NCBI GenBank assembly: GCA_018607835.1
Contig: JABBAS010000031.1
Coordinates: 53,534-117,533, forward strand
Source: Methylobacillus sp.
GTDB lineage: Bacteria; Pseudomonadota; Gammaproteobacteria; Burkholderiales; Burkholderiaceae_C
Direction of reading: 5' to 3'
DNA: 64,000 bases
Positions within the stretch are counted from its first letter, which is position 1; each line of letters opens with the position of its first letter. Positions 1 to 8,338 of the stretch are shown here, one piece after another. The translations under genes were made by a program, and so were the position numbers. A model generated the notes under the pieces. That model had not been told where the DNA came from. It worked only from the letters and a program-made list of their open reading frames with translations, and ran no database searches.

Positions 1-956
1 AGGCCTTGACCGAGTATGTTGGGCAGGCCAAGGCGCGCGAGCAGTTGGAGATTTTCATTGGTGCGGCGAAACAGCGTGGGGAAGCCTTGGACCACGTCTT
101 GTTGTTTGGCCCGCCGGGGCTGGGCAAGACCACGCTCTCGCACATCATTGCCAACGAGTTGGGCGTGAATATGCGACAGACCAGCGGCCCCGTTCTTGAG
201 AAGCCAAAGGATTTAGCGGCCTTGCTGACCAACTTGGAACCAAACGATGTGTTGTTCATTGATGAGATACACCGCTTATCGCCCGTGGTTGAGGAGATTT
301 TGTATCCCGCGCTAGAGGACTATCAAATCGACATCATGATTGGCGAAGGCCCTGCCGCACGGTCGATTAAGTTGGACTTGCAGCCGTTTACCTTGGTCGG
401 TGCGACCACGCGCGCCGGTATGCTGACCAACCCCTTGCGTGACCGCTTCGGTATTGTTGCGCGACTGGAGTTTTACACGCCCGATGAGTTGGTAAAAATT
501 GTCACACGCAGCGCCGGATTGCTCAAGGTGCCCATCGATGTAGAAGGTGCAACGCAGTTGGCGCGCCGCTCACGCGGTACCCCGCGCATTGCCAATCGCT
601 TGTTGCGCCGCGTGCGTGACTACGCGCAGGTGAAGGGGCAAGGTCTGATCACAGAGGACATTGCCAACCAGGCCTTGAAAATGCTTGACGTTGATCCGCA
701 GGGCTTTGATGTCATGGACCGCAAGTTACTGGAGGCCGTGGTGCACCGCTTCGATGGTGGGCCCGTGGGTTTGGACAACATCGCGGCCAGTATTGGCGAG
801 GAGCGTGACACCATTGAGGATGTCATCGAGCCGTATCTGATTCAGCAAGGGTTTTTACAACGCACGCCTAGAGGGCGGGTTGCCACCTTGGCCGCCTACC
901 GCCACCTTGGCGTGACCGCCCCCGCCGATCGTGGTGGTGATTTGCTGGGTGGCTAA
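1..956 (+). CDS. ruvB: Holliday junction branch migration ATPase RuvB (5' end missing)
   Basis: RuvB is the hexameric AAA+ motor that, with RuvA, drives branch migration of Holliday junctions in recombinational repair. Visible are Walker A (GPPGLGKTT), Walker B (LFIDEIHR), sensor 1 (VGATTRAG), the arginine-finger region (NPLRDRFG) and the C-terminal winged-helix part ending [17 protein letters not shown]. The track begins at a TTG at base 6, but the frame is open to the left edge and RuvB normally has about 25 more N-terminal residues before EYVGQ, so the gene is cut by the window boundary. Its TAA shares bases with the stop of the convergent phosphatase gene (CTAA). Identity is certain; only the start is missing. 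Confidence 0.97.
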   Translation, partial: ALTEYVGQAKAREQLEIFIGAAKQRGEALDHVLLFGPPGLGKTTLSHIIANELGVNMRQTSGPVLEKPKDLAALLTNLEPNDVLFIDEIHRLSPVVEEILYPALEDYQIDIMIGEGPAARSIKLDLQPFTLVGATTRAGMLTNPLRDRFGIVARLEFYTPDELVKIVTRSAGLLKVPIDVEGATQLARRSRGTPRIANRLLRRVRDYAQVKGQGLITEDIANQALKMLDVDPQGFDVMDRKLLEAVVHRFDGGPVGLDNIAASIGEERDTIEDVIEPYLIQQGFLQRTPRGRVATLAAYRHLGVTAPADRGGDLLGG

Positions 957-1588
957 GCCGGCCTAGGCAGCGCGGCGCTGTTCAGGTGCCCTTGCTCACC
1001 CCAAGTCACCATGGTGAGTGCGTCGGGGGTCCAGATCAGCCGGTTAATCGCCGCGTTACCCAGGTGCCAGGTTCTGGGCGCCTCAATGGTCTGTCCGGTC
1101 GCCAAGCGATACAGCACGTCGAGCACGCCGCCATGGGTGGCGATGACTATTTGTTGGCCTATGTGCTGGGCCGCGATCACGTTAACCACGCCCATGATGC
1201 GGTGGCGCAGCGTCAGTAAACTTTCGCCGCCAGTCGGTGTGAAGTGGGGGTCTCTGCTACGCCACGCTCGCGCGTCGTTGGCGTGCTGCTGTTCTATTTC
1301 CTGCCAAGACAAGCCCTCGAAGTGGCCAAACTGACGCTCTTGTAAGTCGGGCTCAGTGTGCACAATCAGCCCGTGGTGAGCGGCAATGGCCTTGGCGGTG
1401 TCATGGGCGCGTGATAAGTGGCTGCTGTAAATCGCATCGATGGCTTCATCCTTCAAGCCCAAGGCCGCCTGTGTGGCTTGCTGTCGCCCGGTCTCGTTCA
1501 GGGGTATGTCGGTGCTGCCTTGTATGCGTGTTGCCACGTTCCAGTCGGTTTCGCCGTGTCGGATGGCAATGATGCGGGTGACGTCCAT
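953..1588 (-). CDS. Histidine phosphatase family protein (phosphoglycerate mutase-like, GpmB type)
   Basis: A 211-aa member of the histidine phosphatase superfamily. The catalytic RHGETDWN motif is near residue 10, and the second histidine lies in IATHGGVLD with the partner acidic region [11 protein letters not shown] between them. Such proteins hydrolyse phosphate esters; the substrate cannot be read from sequence (alpha-ribazole phosphatase and GpmB-like enzymes share these motifs). I start at the ATG at 1588 ([13 protein letters not shown]), preceded by an AGAGG ribosome binding site, rather than the track's 1822 start, whose first 78 residues lie on top of ttcA and are not protein-like. 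It follows ttcA on the same strand by about 30 bases. Confidence 0.9.
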   Translation of the reverse strand: MDVTRIIAIRHGETDWNVATRIQGSTDIPLNETGRQQATQAALGLKDEAIDAIYSSHLSRAHDTAKAIAAHHGLIVHTEPDLQERQFGHFEGLSWQEIEQQHANDARAWRSRDPHFTPTGGESLLTLRHRIMGVVNVIAAQHIGQQIVIATHGGVLDVLYRLATGQTIEAPRTWHLGNAAINRLIWTPDALTMVTWGEQGHLNSAALPRPA

Positions 1589-1619
1589 AGTTATGAGCCT
1601 CTTTGAGCGGTCGCGGGTG

Positions 1620-2561
1620 TCACAGCTCGGATGCTTGGACGGCGATGGCTCCCAGACCCGGCCACTTGATGGCTTCGGGGCTGGGCAATGGGTCTGCATC
1701 AAAGGCCTTGTCCCCCTCTTCGTCCGCAATCCCTGTGGTCTGCAGTGTGGTGAAAGGGTAGAGCTTGGTGTCCATGAGGTGGCTTGGCACCACGTTTTGT
1801 AGCGAGGTGAACATGTTTTCAACCCGCCCCGGAAAACGGGTCTCCCAGTCCTTCAGCATTTTTCCGACCTGTACGCGCTGTAGATTTTCTTGGCTGCCAC
1901 ACAAGGTACACGGGATGATGGGAAATTGCTGAATCTCAGACCAGCGCGCGGCATCAGATTCGGGCACATACGCCATCGGACGAATCACGATGTTGTTGCC
2001 GTTGTCGCTCACCAGCTTAGCGGGCATTCCTTTTAAGCGCGAACCAAAGAACATGTTGAGCAGCAGCGTTTGCAGGATGTCATCACGGTGGTGGCCAAGT
2101 GCAATTTTGGTGCACTTCAAGTCCTCTGCGACGCGATACAAAATACCCCGGCGCAGTCGGCTGCACAGGCTACACATGGTCTTGCCTTCTGGGATCTTGT
2201 CTTTGACGATGCTGTAGGTGTCTTGGTTTTCAATGTGGTATTCCACCCCTAAAGCCGCCAAGTAGTTGGGGAGTACATCGGCTGGGAAACCAGGTTGCTT
2301 TTGATCGAGGTTGACCGCCACCAAGGTGAAATTGATCGGCGCTCGGCGCTGCAGCTTCAGCAAAATATCTAGCATGGTGTAGCTGTCTTTGCCGCCGGAC
2401 ATACAGACCATTACACGGTCGCCCTCTTCGATCATGTTGTAGTCAACGATGGCCTTGCCAACGAGTCGGCAGAGTCGCTTTTCCAACTTGTGGTCTTCGC
2501 GTTGTTGTTTGGCCTCAGCGGTTTGCTGGGTTGTGGGTTCTTCTACGATAGCGTTCACCAT
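1620..2561 (-). CDS. ttcA: tRNA 2-thiocytidine(32) synthetase TtcA
   Basis: TtcA thiolates cytidine 32 of certain tRNAs using ATP and an iron-sulfur cluster. The 313-aa protein has the PP-loop SGGKDS at about residues 55-60 and the family's paired cysteine motifs [10 protein letters not shown] and CTLCGSQ that hold the cluster. The ATG at 2561 overlaps the end of folB by 7 bases. A strong AGGAGG sits only 3 nt before this ATG but 6 nt before the next codon, a GTG at 2558, so initiation one codon later is possible. It is translated last or next to last in a folM-folB-ttcA-phosphatase block. Confidence 0.96.
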   Translation of the reverse strand: MVNAIVEEPTTQQTAEAKQQREDHKLEKRLCRLVGKAIVDYNMIEEGDRVMVCMSGGKDSYTMLDILLKLQRRAPINFTLVAVNLDQKQPGFPADVLPNYLAALGVEYHIENQDTYSIVKDKIPEGKTMCSLCSRLRRGILYRVAEDLKCTKIALGHHRDDILQTLLLNMFFGSRLKGMPAKLVSDNGNNIVIRPMAYVPESDAARWSEIQQFPIIPCTLCGSQENLQRVQVGKMLKDWETRFPGRVENMFTSLQNVVPSHLMDTKLYPFTTLQTTGIADEEGDKAFDADPLPSPEAIKWPGLGAIAVQASEL

Positions 2562-2935
2562 TCACCTCCTTGCATGCGAATAGAGACTTCGCAATCGTCA
2601 AATATTTCGAGTTTTGCTATTTTGACGCGCGCACCAATCACGCCGGGCAGTTGCATGAGTCGCGTCGTGACTTTCCCAATCAGGGTCTCAAGCAAGTTGA
2701 TGTGCGTCGCAGTGCACTCGTCAATGATGATTTGACGCACCTTGCGGTAGTCCAGCACGTGACCAATGTCGTCGTCGTGCGGCAGCAACGGCTGTCGGCC
2801 TTGGTTCAATTCGGCGTCAACTTGTATGGGCTGTGGTTGGGTGCGCTCATGCGCGAGAATGCCGAGGCTGGCAGAAAAGCGCAGACCCGACAGCGTCAGT
2901 ATTTGATTGCCCGTGGCTAGGTTGTTCGTCGTCAT
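2555..2935 (-). CDS. folB: Dihydroneopterin aldolase FolB
   Basis: FolB converts 7,8-dihydroneopterin to 6-hydroxymethyl-dihydropterin and glycolaldehyde in folate synthesis. At 126 aa the length is normal. Family features visible are [18 protein letters not shown] near the N-terminus (the GxxxxE-type substrate pocket), [10 protein letters not shown], and [14 protein letters not shown], which carries the conserved glutamate of the LLE segment. The upstream neighbour on the same strand is a FolM-like pteridine reductase, supporting a pterin/folate role for the pair. The gene ends inside the ttcA start region, implying translational coupling. Confidence 0.93.
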   Translation of the reverse strand: MTTNNLATGNQILTLSGLRFSASLGILAHERTQPQPIQVDAELNQGRQPLLPHDDDIGHVLDYRKVRQIIIDECTATHINLLETLIGKVTTRLMQLPGVIGARVKIAKLEIFDDCEVSIRMQGGEW

Positions 2936-2950
2936 GGTTGTGTTGTCCGG

Positions 2951-3757
2951 CTACATGAGCGAAAAATCGCGGTCAAATTTAGTGAGGTGCTGGCCGCCAT
3001 CAACCAGCAAGGTGGTGCCTGTTAGCGAGTGGTTCTCTAGCGCAAAGGCCACCGTTGCCACGACATCTTCAGGGGTGCTTGATTTGCCGAGTGGCGATAG
3101 GCGGTGGCGTTCTTGAAACGTGTCATCGTTTAGAAGGTGGCTGGTGAGGGTCAGGCCAGGTGCCACGCCAACGACGCGAACGCGTGGCGCGAAGGCTTGC
3201 GCGAGCATGGTGTTCGCGGTTTCAAGTGCAGCTTTCGAGAGCGTGTAGCTGAAAAAATCGGGATTCATATTCCACAATTTTTGATCTAATAAATTTACGA
3301 CCACGCCGCAGCCTTGTGCCGCCTCGAGGTGCTTGAACAACTGCTGTGCCAAACGGACAGGCGCAAGGGTGTTGGTTTGCCAATGCGCGGCGAACAGAGG
3401 GCTATCGACGGTGTGGGCATCGTCTTGCTCAAACAGTGCCGCACTATTGATGACCGCGCCTAAGCCCCCGAAGGTCTGGATCACCTCGGCGATGATGGCG
3501 TCGCACGCATTGGTATGGGCCAAATCGCCGCCGACCATCATGTGTGCCACTTGGGGCCCCGCTTGTTGGCAGGCTGCAAGGGTTTCTGCGGCGGCCTGTT
3601 CAGAGTGTCGGTAATGCACAGCGACCTGCCAACCGTTCTTGGCAAGATGCAGCGCAATGTGCCGACCTAGCCGCGTCCCAGCGCCCGTCACAAGTACGGA
3701 TCGCGGCATGCGCGTGCCGTCGAATGCCCCTAGCGGTGGGTGGGTGTCGGTGGTCAT
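2951..3757 (-). CDS. Short-chain dehydrogenase, FolM / pteridine reductase-like
   Basis: A 268-aa SDR enzyme. The NAD(P)-binding glycine motif is TGAGTRLGRHIA near residue 25, followed by NSAALFEQDD (the NNAS-equivalent) and the catalytic pair YTLSK (Y..xK). The NLLDQKLWNMNPDFFSYTLSK-type segment is characteristic of FolM/pteridine reductase-like SDRs, and the glycine motif ending TRLGRHIA, with an arginine, suggests NADPH. With folB 15 bases downstream, reduction of dihydrobiopterin or a related pterin is the likely role, though substrate is inference. An ATG about 16 codons further in (MPRSVLVTGAG) is a plausible alternative start, because the first residues before MPRS are not conserved-looking. 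Confidence 0.85.
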   Translation of the reverse strand: MTTDTHPPLGAFDGTRMPRSVLVTGAGTRLGRHIALHLAKNGWQVAVHYRHSEQAAAETLAACQQAGPQVAHMMVGGDLAHTNACDAIIAEVIQTFGGLGAVINSAALFEQDDAHTVDSPLFAAHWQTNTLAPVRLAQQLFKHLEAAQGCGVVVNLLDQKLWNMNPDFFSYTLSKAALETANTMLAQAFAPRVRVVGVAPGLTLTSHLLNDDTFQERHRLSPLGKSSTPEDVVATVAFALENHSLTGTTLLVDGGQHLTKFDRDFSLM

Positions 3758-3849
3758 GGGCTTTTAGCGTCAATCAATAGGAAGGGGGTTGGCAGATCAG
3801 CGACAATGGCGTTTTGACTGTCTTTGTAGCGCCCGCAAACACCTTGGAT

Positions 3850-5049
3850 ATGAAACCCTCAAGTGTACCGACTCCTGCTGACGCGGCGGCGATACCACCC
3901 GAAATGCGGGCCCACTTGGCACGGGTGTTTGCCAAATCCGACGCTTGGCTGCCTTTTGATCAATTTATGGCCGAGGCCCTTTACGCGCCAGGCTTGGGCT
4001 ATTACGCCAACGCGTTGCCCAAACTGGGTCGTATGCCCAGCGATGGCAGTGACTTTGTGACAGCCCCCGAGTTGAGCACTGTGTTTGGGCGCACGCTTGC
4101 TAAGCAGGTAGACCAAGCCTTGCGCCTCTGTGAAGTGGACACCGTGTGGGAGTTTGGCGGCGGAACGGGTGCCTTGGCTGAGACGCTGATCACCACGTTG
4201 CTGGCCACACCAGACGCGCGACTGAAGCGTTACGTCATTGTGGAGCTCTCCAGCGAACTGCGCGCCAGACAGCAAGACCGCTTAGCACCGTTGATGACGC
4301 AGTTGGATATCCAGTGGGCGACGGCGTGGCCAGAGACATTGGACGCGGTGGTTGTGGGCAACGAGGTGCTAGATGCCATGCCCGTGCGCTTGCTTGCAAG
4401 AACCGATGGGCAGTGGGCGGAGCGTGGGGTCGCCATGGTGCCGCCTGATGACGCCCTTGCCGAAGGCCAGGCTCTAGATCATCAGGCTTGGCAATTAGCG
4501 TGGTCTGACCGTCCCAGCGACCTGCAGCCGCCCATCGCCGTTGCAGGGACACACGACTATATTTTCGAGTGGCATCAGCAAGCGCAGGCTTGGGTGGGGC
4601 AGTTGGCGCAACGGCTGACAACAGGGTGTGTCTTGCTAATTGATTATGGTTTTAGCGAGGCGGAGTACTACCACCCACAGCGCCATATGGGCACATTGAT
4701 GTGTCATCAGGGCCACCGATCCGATACCGACCCGTTGTCAGCGGTGGGACTCAAAGACCTCACGGTTCACGTCGACTTCACCGCGGTTGCCCTGGCGGCG
4801 CAGGCGCATGGTCTGGACTTGTTGGGTTACACCAGCCAAGGCCGATTTTTAATTAACTGCGGCTTTGTAGAGGTGTTGCCAACGGTGACAGACGCAGAGC
4901 AGGTCCAAGCGCTCAAGCTCATCCACGAACACGAAATGGGTGAGTTGTTCAAGGTCATGGTGCTCTGCGCACAAACGCATACGGCGGCGGTCAACAATGC
5001 AGGTGGTTTTATCGGCTTCACCGCTTTTGACCGTTGTCACAGTTTATGA
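3850..5049 (+). CDS. Class I SAM-dependent methyltransferase, MidA/NDUFAF7 family
   Basis: A 399-aa protein of the family (Pfam DUF185) to which mitochondrial NDUFAF7/MidA belongs; those eukaryotic members methylate an arginine of a complex I subunit, while the bacterial substrate is uncertain. Typical family segments are WLPFDQFMAEALYAPGLGYYA, DFVTAPELSTVFG and the SAM-binding glycine loop WEFGGGTGALA, followed by VVGNEVLDAMPVRL and LIDYGFSEAEYY. I use the ATG at 3850; the track's TTG at 3814 adds 12 residues with no support. It stands divergent from the SDR gene with about 90 bases between. Confidence 0.88.
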   Translation: MKPSSVPTPADAAAIPPEMRAHLARVFAKSDAWLPFDQFMAEALYAPGLGYYANALPKLGRMPSDGSDFVTAPELSTVFGRTLAKQVDQALRLCEVDTVWEFGGGTGALAETLITTLLATPDARLKRYVIVELSSELRARQQDRLAPLMTQLDIQWATAWPETLDAVVVGNEVLDAMPVRLLARTDGQWAERGVAMVPPDDALAEGQALDHQAWQLAWSDRPSDLQPPIAVAGTHDYIFEWHQQAQAWVGQLAQRLTTGCVLLIDYGFSEAEYYHPQRHMGTLMCHQGHRSDTDPLSAVGLKDLTVHVDFTAVALAAQAHGLDLLGYTSQGRFLINCGFVEVLPTVTDAEQVQALKLIHEHEMGELFKVMVLCAQTHTAAVNNAGGFIGFTAFDRCHSL

Positions 5050-5059
5050 GGGCGTCACG

Positions 5060-5254
5060 GTGATCCGTTGGGTGGTGGTTGTTTTCTTAGCCTTGATTCT
5101 TATCAATGGCTTGCTGCCCCTGCTCAAGCGGTTTGGGGTGGGGCGCATACCCGGTGACTTCGAACTCAAGGCCTTCGGGCGGGTGTGGCCGATTCCGCTG
5201 GGGTCGACGTTGGTGCTCAGCGGTCTGTTGAGCTTGCTGACTCGCTGGTTTTAG
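5060..5254 (+). CDS. DUF2905 family small membrane protein
   Basis: A 64-aa protein with two hydrophobic segments (VIRWVVVVFLALILINGLLP and the C-terminal PLGSTLVLSGLLSLLTRWF) separated by a basic stretch and the family-typical GRIPGDFELK. This is the DUF2905 pattern, short two-helix inner membrane proteins of unknown function. The track's longer 104-aa version starts inside the methyltransferase gene; I choose the GTG at 5060, which has a GAGGG ribosome binding site and lies 10 bases after the methyltransferase stop. Function unknown. Confidence 0.75.
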   Translation: MIRWVVVVFLALILINGLLPLLKRFGVGRIPGDFELKAFGRVWPIPLGSTLVLSGLLSLLTRWF

Positions 5255-5282
5255 TTGCTCACGACGGTCGCCCGTAGTGCAA

Positions 5283-5298
5283 CCTAGCGCGGGCTAGG
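5283..5298. repeat. Inverted repeat overlapping the cca stop codon
   Basis: CCTAGC-GCGG-GCTAGG forms a perfect 6-bp stem with a 4-nt loop between the convergent DUF2905 and cca genes; the cca stop codon is inside it. There is no run of T residues on either side, so it is at best a weak transcription end or RNA-stability element. Confidence 0.4.
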
Positions 5299-6646
5299 CG
5301 TTAAACAGTGGCGCCAACGCACTGAGGCGTGCCGCATGTATTTGCGCGGCAATCCAATCGCCTTTGCCTTCTGCGTAAGCGGGGTCTTGCATGGCGCGTT
5401 TCGCTACGGCCTGCGTGTCTACTTGCTGCGCCTGGTTGAGGGCCGTATTGAGCCAATCCGCTTGGTAGTAGGGGACCTCGGTTAAGCCCAGACGCCCCCG
5501 TGCATCGCATTCGCAGGCGCGTAGCACCTGCTGAAAACGCGCGGGTCGGCGCAGGGCGTCACAGCGCTCTAACAGCTTCAGCGTGGCGGATGCGCTCAGG
5601 TCTTTGCATCGGTGAACGTGACCGTGCTCTTTCGCCACGACCTCCGCTAATTCGCGACAGTGCTTGGGGACACGCCAGCGCACACAAACATCGCGTAGCA
5701 AGGCCAGGCTGCGTTCCTCATGCCCGGTGTGTCGCGGTAAGACGTCGGCAGGGGTGGTGCCTTTCCCAAAGTCATGGCAAAGCGCTGCGAACCGCGTAGT
5801 GAGGTCGCAATCAAGTTGCGCGCACATGTCCAAGACCATCATGGCGTGTATGCCGGTATCGACCTCGGGGTGATAGTCTGCACGTTGTGGGACGCCCCAC
5901 AGGGCATCGAGCTCGGGCAACAGCACGCGTAGGGCACCGCAGGCGCGCAGGGTTTCAAACAGGCGCGATGGCTGCGTCGCCATGAGCCCTTTGGCTAGTT
6001 CTTGCCATACGCGCTCCGCAACCAAGGCACCTACTTCGCCGTTGTCGACCATGCGGTGCATCAGGGTGTGGGTAGTCGGATCCACTGAAAAGTCAGGCCA
6101 ACGGGCATGAAACCGCGCGAGCCGCAGGATACGCACAGGGTCCTCTGAAAACGCTGCGCTGATATGCCGTAAGCGCTTGGCTTGTAGGTCAGCAACACCG
6201 TCGAAGAGGTCAATGACCGCTGTTAAGTCCGGTTGCCATCGGTCGCTGCGGGAGGTTGCCACCTGCGCCAGTGTCTCTGGATAGGCAATGGCCAAGGCGT
6301 TGATGCTCAAATCTCTGCGCGCCAAATCCTGTGCCAACGTGACGTCAGGCGCGGCGTAAAAGCTAAAGCCGTGATAGCCACTGGCTGTCTTTCGCTCGGT
6401 GCGTGCCAACGCGTATTCTTCTTGCGTGAGGGGGTGTAGAAACACAGGGAAGTCTGCGCCCACTGGGTGGAAGCCTAGGCTGGCCATGTGCTCAGGTGTG
6501 GCACCGACTACTACCCAGTCGCGGTCACTGGTGGTCTGTCCCATCAGTGCGTCGCGCACCGCACCCCCGACCAAAAACACACGCGGCTCTGCGAGGGGAG
6601 CGGTGTCGGTCGTCGTGGTGTGGGGTGACGGTTTAGCAGGGGTCAT
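5294..6646 (-). CDS. cca: Multifunctional CCA tRNA nucleotidyltransferase
   Basis: Adds or repairs the 3' CCA of tRNAs. The 450-aa protein has the class II nucleotidyltransferase start VFLVGGAVRDALMG with the metal-binding DRDWVVVG motif, the template-arginine region EDPVRILRLARFHAR, and a C-terminal HD phosphohydrolase domain (HAMMVLDMCAQ ... FAALCHDFGKG) as in gamma/betaproteobacterial multifunctional CCA enzymes. About 20 low-complexity residues precede the usual start point; no other methionine lies between, so I keep the track start although no clear ribosome binding site is seen. Confidence 0.95.
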   Translation of the reverse strand: MTPAKPSPHTTTTDTAPLAEPRVFLVGGAVRDALMGQTTSDRDWVVVGATPEHMASLGFHPVGADFPVFLHPLTQEEYALARTERKTASGYHGFSFYAAPDVTLAQDLARRDLSINALAIAYPETLAQVATSRSDRWQPDLTAVIDLFDGVADLQAKRLRHISAAFSEDPVRILRLARFHARWPDFSVDPTTHTLMHRMVDNGEVGALVAERVWQELAKGLMATQPSRLFETLRACGALRVLLPELDALWGVPQRADYHPEVDTGIHAMMVLDMCAQLDCDLTTRFAALCHDFGKGTTPADVLPRHTGHEERSLALLRDVCVRWRVPKHCRELAEVVAKEHGHVHRCKDLSASATLKLLERCDALRRPARFQQVLRACECDARGRLGLTEVPYYQADWLNTALNQAQQVDTQAVAKRAMQDPAYAEGKGDWIAAQIHAARLSALAPLFNA

Positions 6647-6675
6647 GGTGAAAATGGGACGTTAACCGCCACAGT

Positions 6676-7380
6676 CTATCCTTTGCCAGATCGGTAGAGC
6701 TCTTGAAAATCCAAGAAGTCGTTTTCGGCCAGTGCCTCGTTGCACCACGCTTGAACGCTGGGCAACGCCAATACCCGTTTGACGTAGTCTTGGCTGACCG
6801 GTGAGACGGGTAGCCCGTAGGTTTTGATACGCAAAACAACCGGTGCGAAAAAGGCGTCAACCGCGCTGAACGGACCGAACATCATGGGCCCGCCGCTGTG
6901 GTTTAGCCACTCGGACCAGAGCGTATCCAGTCGTGTGAGTTCGTCTTGCAGGCCGCTGTTCTTTTTGTACAAGTCCTGTCCAATACCCACCAGGTCTGCT
7001 TCTATATTCATAGGGCATAGGCGCCGTAAATGGCCAAAGCCACTGTGCATCTCCGCCACCATACTTCTGGCAACGGCCCGTTCCGCTGAGTCGGCTGGCC
7101 AGATGGCATGCTTGGGAAAGCACTCCGCGATGCGCTCCACAATCGCAACCGAGTCCCAAATGGTTAGGGGCTTACCCCCCAAAGTGACGGCGTTGTCTAT
7201 GAGAACGGGAACCTTAGCTATCACTCCCAATCGTTGGAGGCTTTGTTTGAACTGTGAACCGGGGTCAAAGCTGTCAAAGCGCAACGACACCTCTTCAAAT
7301 GGAATGTCGAATGCGCGTAACAAGACCCATGGGCGCATAGACCAGGAAGAGTAGTTCTTGTTGCCAATGATTAGTTTCAT
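6676..7380 (-). CDS. Glutathione S-transferase family protein
   Basis: A 234-aa GST-fold protein: an N-terminal thioredoxin-like domain starting MKLIIGNKNYSSWSMRPW, where the serine in SSWSMRPW occupies the catalytic position, with the glutathione-binding VPVLID and the WDSVAIVERI (ESxAI-like) motif, then an all-helical C-terminal domain. Substrate is unknown. An AAGG stretch precedes the ATG. It lies 8 bases downstream of the NDUFA9-like gene and 29 bases upstream of cca, all on the same strand, so a short operon is likely. Confidence 0.88.
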   Translation of the reverse strand: MKLIIGNKNYSSWSMRPWVLLRAFDIPFEEVSLRFDSFDPGSQFKQSLQRLGVIAKVPVLIDNAVTLGGKPLTIWDSVAIVERIAECFPKHAIWPADSAERAVARSMVAEMHSGFGHLRRLCPMNIEADLVGIGQDLYKKNSGLQDELTRLDTLWSEWLNHSGGPMMFGPFSAVDAFFAPVVLRIKTYGLPVSPVSQDYVKRVLALPSVQAWCNEALAENDFLDFQELYRSGKG

Positions 7381-7388
7381 GTTGCCTT

Positions 7389-8327
7389 TTAGGCTCTATA
7401 CAGGTGCGCGGCAGCGTGCAAGCTGGTTGGGGAGAGCCCCCAGGTGCGGGTCATCATGTTGAGCGCATCGTCTTTGAGGCTACTCGCTTGTGCTACGTTG
7501 TCAACCTGCAGGGAGCGCACGTTGTCACGACTCATCAATGTGGGTCCCGGTAGCTGCTCCATGACCCACGCCTGCATCATGGCCACGGCATAGGGGACGT
7601 TGATGACCCACACGCGCGTGTGTTTCCAACGGGCAGTTAGTTGCACCAGTTCGCGTAGGGTGAAGACGTCGGGGCCGGTGCAGTCAATGACGCGTGTCTC
7701 GTCAGTTCCGCGAGGTGCGCGCAGACTATGGGTGATGGCGCTGGCGACATCGTTGACCCAAACGGGCTGGAAACGCGTGTTTGCACCCGCCAACGGCAGT
7801 ATGGGGGTGAGTGCCACCAGCTTTGAAAACAGGTTCAAAAACTGGTCGCGTGCGCCAAAGATAACGCTAGGGCGCAACACCGTGGTGGGACAGGCAGTGA
7901 ATGCTTGCCATACGGCTTCGCCAGCCGCTTTACTACGTTGGTAATCTGAGGGGGCGTCTGGCGATGCCCCGAGCGCACTCACGTGCACCACATGTTGCAA
8001 GGGGTGCGTGGCGTGTGCGGCGGTGCACGCGTCCGCGAGCTGGGTGGGCCAGGTGACGTGTGCTTGCTTAAAAGCGGCGGGCGTTCCGTGCAAGATAGCG
8101 ATCAGGTTAATGACCGCGTCATGACCTGCAATGAGCGTCTGCAGTGCCGCTGGGTCATCGGCCGGGCTAGGCACCACGGTGACGTTGGGTAAATGCGCCA
8201 AGCGCGTGCCTTTGCTGGGGTGACGCGTTGGCACGGTCGCCTGTATGCCGAGGCGTTGTAGCTGCTCACACAGGCTTTGCCCGACAAATCCGGTGCCGCC
8301 AAAAATAACGACTTTCGATATACGCAT
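7389..8327 (-). CDS. NAD(P)-binding epimerase-like protein, NDUFA9 subunit type
   Basis: A 312-aa extended/atypical SDR protein with the N-terminal Rossmann motif VVIFGGTGFVGQSL, VNLIAILHG after beta-4, HVSALGASPDAPSDYQRSKAAGE (the YxxxK region) and LRPSVIFGARDQFLN. This pattern matches the complex I NDUFA9-like family common in Burkholderiales, which bind NAD(P) but whose bacterial task is unclear. Start supported by AGGAG nine bases before the ATG. Downstream of the lytic transglycosylase gene by 11 bases, so probably co-transcribed with it. Confidence 0.85.
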   Translation of the reverse strand: MRISKVVIFGGTGFVGQSLCEQLQRLGIQATVPTRHPSKGTRLAHLPNVTVVPSPADDPAALQTLIAGHDAVINLIAILHGTPAAFKQAHVTWPTQLADACTAAHATHPLQHVVHVSALGASPDAPSDYQRSKAAGEAVWQAFTACPTTVLRPSVIFGARDQFLNLFSKLVALTPILPLAGANTRFQPVWVNDVASAITHSLRAPRGTDETRVIDCTGPDVFTLRELVQLTARWKHTRVWVINVPYAVAMMQAWVMEQLPGPTLMSRDNVRSLQVDNVAQASSLKDDALNMMTRTWGLSPTSLHAAAHLYRA

Positions 8328-8338
8328 GGGTTCTCCTG

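Noticed and set aside
1589-1822. N-terminal extension of the histidine phosphatase ORF
   Set aside because: It lies antiparallel-free but on top of ttcA coding sequence on the same strand in another frame, has no conserved features, and a good start with ribosome binding site exists at 1588.
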